A stretch of DNA of 5,074 bases from Syntrophaceae bacterium UBA2208 (GTDB lineage: Bacteria; Desulfobacterota; BSN033; UBA1163). A program made the position numbers and the translations under genes. Below, piece by piece: positions 4,208 through 5,074 of the stretch. The stretch is taken from assembly GCA_002327885.1 (NCBI GenBank), contig DCUS01000073.1:6553-11626 (forward strand). Direction: 5' to 3'. The stretch's first letter is position 1. Each line of letters opens with the position of its first letter. Below the pieces are notes generated by a model that saw only the letters and a list, made by a program, of their open reading frames with translations, was not told the DNA's origin and did no database searches.

Positions 4208-5074
4208 TCATTTTTTCATCTCTTTGATCAGTTTGCCGAAGAGTTCATGTTCGCTCGCCATGAGCTTTCCGAAAGCCTCAGGGGCAAGGTGATGGAGATT
4301 GACTGCCATGTCCTTAGCATTCTTTTTGAAAACCGGGTCGTCCATGCCCTGTTTGAAGGCATCGTGAAGTTTCTTGATGACGTCCTGAGGAGTCCCCTTG
4401 GGTGCAATCAATCCTCGCCACTGTCCCATGGCAAAATCAATGCCCTGTTCCTTTACGGTCGGGACATCCGGAAACATCTCAAATCGCTTTTCAGAAAAAA
4501 GAGCGATGATCTTTAGTTTTCCAGCCTTCACATGCTCGATCCCTTCAGGTGGGGAGACTGAGACAGCATTGATATGGCCACCAAGAAGGGCGGTGACGGA
4601 TGGTCCTCCCCCTGCGAAAGGGATATGGTTGAATTTCACGCCGGCTGCCTTTTCAAACGCAAGGGCAATCAGGTGAACTCCTCCGCCCGCGCCTGAGTTC
4701 CCCACTGTGATCATGTCAGGGTTCTTTTTAGCATAATCTAAAAACTCCTTGAGACTCTTCCACGGGGCATCCGATCTCATCAAAAACATGCCTGGGTCGC
4801 TTACCACATTGATAACGGGTTCGAAATCTTTATAGGTGAATGCGGTCTTCACATTATGAGGGAGAATTGTAAGCGGAGTTATACCTGAGGAGAGGGTGTA
4901 TCCATCCGGTTGCGACTTCATGGCTTCGGTATATCCGACAGTACCTGCTCCACCCGGCTTGTTAACAACAACCACTGCCTTTCCGAGGTATTTTCCTGTT
5001 GTGGCGCCAAGAGCCCGAAAGATCAGGTCTGTTGCTCCGCCGGCTGCCCAGGGAATGATAATCTGGACTTCCTT
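4208..5074 (-). CDS. Tripartite tricarboxylate transporter (TctC/Bug) solute-binding protein, N-terminus missing
   Basis: The frame is open from the right edge to the TGA at 4210-4208, giving 288 residues; family members are about 320-330, so only the signal peptide and a few mature residues are missing. The visible part begins KEVQIIIPWAAGGATD, the first strand and substrate loop of Bug proteins, then VVVVNKPGGAGTVGY (visible residues 34-48) and PDGYTL (56-61). Further hallmarks are GNSGAGGG (125-132), HIPFAGGGP (150-158) and FPDVPTVKEQG in the second half. The GTG at 4975 is internal and is not the start. Bug proteins are periplasmic receptors for carboxylates and other small molecules, working with TctA/TctB or as orphan sensors. 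TctA/TctB are not in the window. It is followed 25 bp later by a TRAP receptor from an unrelated transporter type, an unusual pairing. Family certain; ligand unknown. Confidence 0.95.
   Translation of the reverse strand, partial: KEVQIIIPWAAGGATDLIFRALGATTGKYLGKAVVVVNKPGGAGTVGYTEAMKSQPDGYTLSSGITPLTILPHNVKTAFTYKDFEPVINVVSDPGMFLMRSDAPWKSLKEFLDYAKKNPDMITVGNSGAGGGVHLIALAFEKAAGVKFNHIPFAGGGPSVTALLGGHINAVSVSPPEGIEHVKAGKLKIIALFSEKRFEMFPDVPTVKEQGIDFAMGQWRGLIAPKGTPQDVIKKLHDAFKQGMDDPVFKKNAKDMAVNLHHLAPEAFGKLMASEHELFGKLIKEMKK

Noticed and set aside
3893..4516. 207-residue plus-strand open frame
   Set aside because: It lies antisense across the TctC- and DctP-family genes, whose protein motifs are clear; it has no recognisable domain and no good ribosome site.
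4208..4975. GTG at 4975 as the start of the TctC-family protein
   Set aside because: The frame stays open to the right edge and the 33 codons before the GTG encode the conserved IIIPWAAGGATD region, so the true start is outside the window.

Overview
The window is a gene-dense stretch of bacterial chromosome in which all six genes are read from the minus strand (right to left). In transcription order they are: a tripartite tricarboxylate transporter (TctC/Bug) solute-binding protein that runs off the right edge; a TRAP-type (DctP) solute-binding lipoprotein; an M24-fold, Xaa-Pro-peptidase-like protein that has lost most metal ligands; a small antibiotic-biosynthesis-monooxygenase (ABM) fold protein; a Gfo/Idh/MocA NAD(P)-dependent oxidoreductase; and the first 112 codons of a KduI/IolB-like (5-deoxy-glucuronate isomerase family) protein that runs off the left edge. 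No rRNA, tRNA, CRISPR array, insertion sequence or origin is visible.

Layout. 4208-5074 (TctC) and 3187-4182 (DctP) are 25 bp apart with a strong Shine-Dalgarno sequence between them. A 156-bp gap (3031-3186) follows. It holds a four-unit 8-bp tandem repeat and a 55-bp double-hairpin inverted repeat that may also terminate transcription. Then come the M24 gene (1924-3030), a 74-bp gap made largely of a degenerate TTATTGG-type repeat, and a tight three-gene block: ABM and Gfo/Idh overlap by 4 bp (ATGA), and Gfo/Idh is followed after 9 bp by the IolB-like gene.

How the genes may work together (inference). The left block looks like a catabolic cassette for a sugar, cyclitol or uronate-like compound: an inositol-dehydrogenase-type oxidoreductase beside an IolB-type isomerase, with a small alpha/beta-barrel protein and a creatinase/peptidase-fold hydrolase. 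The two periplasmic binding proteins suggest import of organic acids or related carboxylated substrates. Their membrane subunits (TctA/TctB and DctQ/DctM) are not in the window, so the importers are either encoded to the right or elsewhere. The substrate cannot be read from the sequence.

Organism. Bug/TctC and TRAP binding proteins together, the lipoprotein signal, GC near 45% in most genes and repeat-laden intergenic gaps suggest a Gram-negative environmental bacterium. A deltaproteobacterial (Desulfobacterota-like) lineage is my best guess, held with low confidence. The DctP gene is visibly richer in GC than its neighbours and may have a separate history.
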